In this document: piece by piece, positions 42,009-42,681 of the stretch
How positions within the stretch are numbered: the stretch's first letter is position 1
Layout of the letters: the number at the start of each line of letters is the position of its first letter
Assembly: GCA_008933615.1 (NCBI GenBank)
Contig: WBUR01000035.1
Location: forward strand, 1 to 42,681
DNA: 42,681 nucleotides
Direction: 5' to 3'
Origin: a bacterium
GTDB lineage: Bacteria > CLD3 > SB21
Notes under the pieces: generated by a model
Databases searched by the model: none
Seen by the model: the letters and a program-made list of their open reading frames with translations, nothing else
What the model was told of the DNA's origin: nothing
Translations under genes and position numbers: made by a program

Positions 42009-42681
42009 CAGCGCCTTTCAAAAAGATAATGACTGACGAACCATTCTTTCCCTTTGCGATAGCCCCATAATTCAGCGCACGCCATGAAAAAGATACGCCA
42101 ATATACCCACCATTTTACGGCCTCAGCATCACCGTAGGTTGCTTTAAATAGATGCAAGATCTCGCTTTTGTTCCGATCCATATTCTTCAGCCACGCTTCG
42201 GAGGTTTTTGCGTAATGGATACCGGATACCCTCCAGTGCTGGCGTATTTTTAAATGGTCGGAGAAATACAGCAAGAGATGATCGCTGGGCATGATGCCGC
42301 CGGTGAAGAAATATTTGGCCATCCAATCGCTGTCATCACGAACTTCGAAAGGATATGCGAATTCACGGTGTGTAAAGATATGGACGAACAGTTGTCCTTC
42401 AGGCCTTAAGAAGCCGGCAACTTTTTCGAGCAGCTTTTGATAGTTACGCATGTGTTCGAACATTTCAACCGAAACGACCCGGTCAAATTTATCTTTAATA
42501 GTAAATTCATTCATATCTGCAGTAATGACTGTAAGATTATTCAAACCGCGTGTCCGAGATTGTTCGTCGATAAATGATTTTTGCGTTTTTGAATTGGATA
42601 CCGCCGTGATAACGCTGTTCGGAAATGTTTTGGCCATGAAGAGGGCAAGCGAACCCCAACCGCAGCCGAGTTCCAGTATTC
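42008..42681 (-). CDS. CFA-synthase-like SAM methyltransferase, 5' part cut off
   Basis: The minus strand is open from the window edge (42681) to the stop at 42008. At the cut end the SAM-binding motif ILELGCGWGSLALFMA is readable, so the N-terminal part (about 100 or more residues) lies outside. Inside are FDRVVSVEMFEHMRNYQ, GQLFVHIFTHREFAYPFEV, FFTGGIMPSDHLLLYF and HWRVSGIHYAKTSEAWL, a pattern of the SAM-dependent methyltransferase group related to CFA synthase and coclaurine N-methyltransferase. It is a second, clearly different methyltransferase in the same operon as the CFA-like gene at 37991. Substrate not readable. Confidence 0.88.
   Translation of the reverse strand, partial: ILELGCGWGSLALFMAKTFPNSVITAVSNSKTQKSFIDEQSRTRGLNNLTVITADMNEFTIKDKFDRVVSVEMFEHMRNYQKLLEKVAGFLRPEGQLFVHIFTHREFAYPFEVRDDSDWMAKYFFTGGIMPSDHLLLYFSDHLKIRQHWRVSGIHYAKTSEAWLKNMDRNKSEILHLFKATYGDAEAVKWWVYWRIFFMACAELWGYRKGKEWFVSHYLFERR

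Overview
The window is about 42.7 kb of bacterial chromosome of moderate GC, gene-dense and dominated by minus-strand operons. The lineage cannot be fixed from sequence alone. A TolC/TamB envelope, a GWxTD-domain protein and housekeeping promoters of the form TTG-N20-TATATTT (close to the Bacteroidota-type TAnnTTTG -7 element) point to a Gram-negative, FCB-like bacterium (for example an Ignavibacteriota, Calditrichota or KSB1 relative). There are no rRNA or tRNA genes, CRISPR arrays, insertion sequences or phage genes.

Layout. 1-5.1 kb: housekeeping genes (partial mdh, rpmA, rplU, a DUF2914 membrane protein, a short BatD-like protein, nadK, a DUF5684 membrane protein). 5.2-10 kb: a membrane-bound uptake [NiFe]-hydrogenase (hyaA-hyaB-hyaC), its maturation protease, and a small upstream protein of unknown function. 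The small subunit has the six-cysteine proximal-cluster signature of oxygen-tolerant group 1d enzymes, and a very good -24/-12 (sigma-54) promoter lies directly upstream. 10-10.6 kb: a gene-free island of nested intergenic repeats. 10.6-13.4 kb: small exported or membrane proteins of unknown function. 13.5-21.7 kb: a sigma-54-type AAA+ regulator, the full maturation set hypE-D-C-F-B-A, a nickel-permease-like protein and an FmdB zinc ribbon. 21.8-25.1 kb: a CPBP protease, an unusual PIN-domain protein with a large insertion, and pyrD. 25.3-35.1 kb (plus strand): tamB-tatD, then a complete tolC-macA-macB(ATPase)-macB(permease) efflux set. 35.1-42.7 kb (minus strand): a glutaredoxin-like protein, a GWxTD protein, and an operon of two CFA-synthase-like methyltransferases, a flavin oxidoreductase, DUF1365, DUF2062 and an unrecognised exported protein, likely modifying membrane fatty acids.

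How the genes work together. The hyp genes build and insert the Fe(CN)2CO/Ni centre into HyaB, HyaD trims the HyaB C-terminus, the Tat signal on HyaA exports the folded dimer, and HyaC passes electrons from H2 to the quinone pool. The regulator encoded beside hypE is the natural candidate activator of the sigma-54 promoter in front of hyaA. I found no clearly undescribed multi-gene system. The best leads are the hydrogenase control circuit with its divergent activator, the small beta-rich protein beside hyaA, the split PIN protein, and the lipid-modification operon whose CFA-like enzyme has altered catalytic residues.
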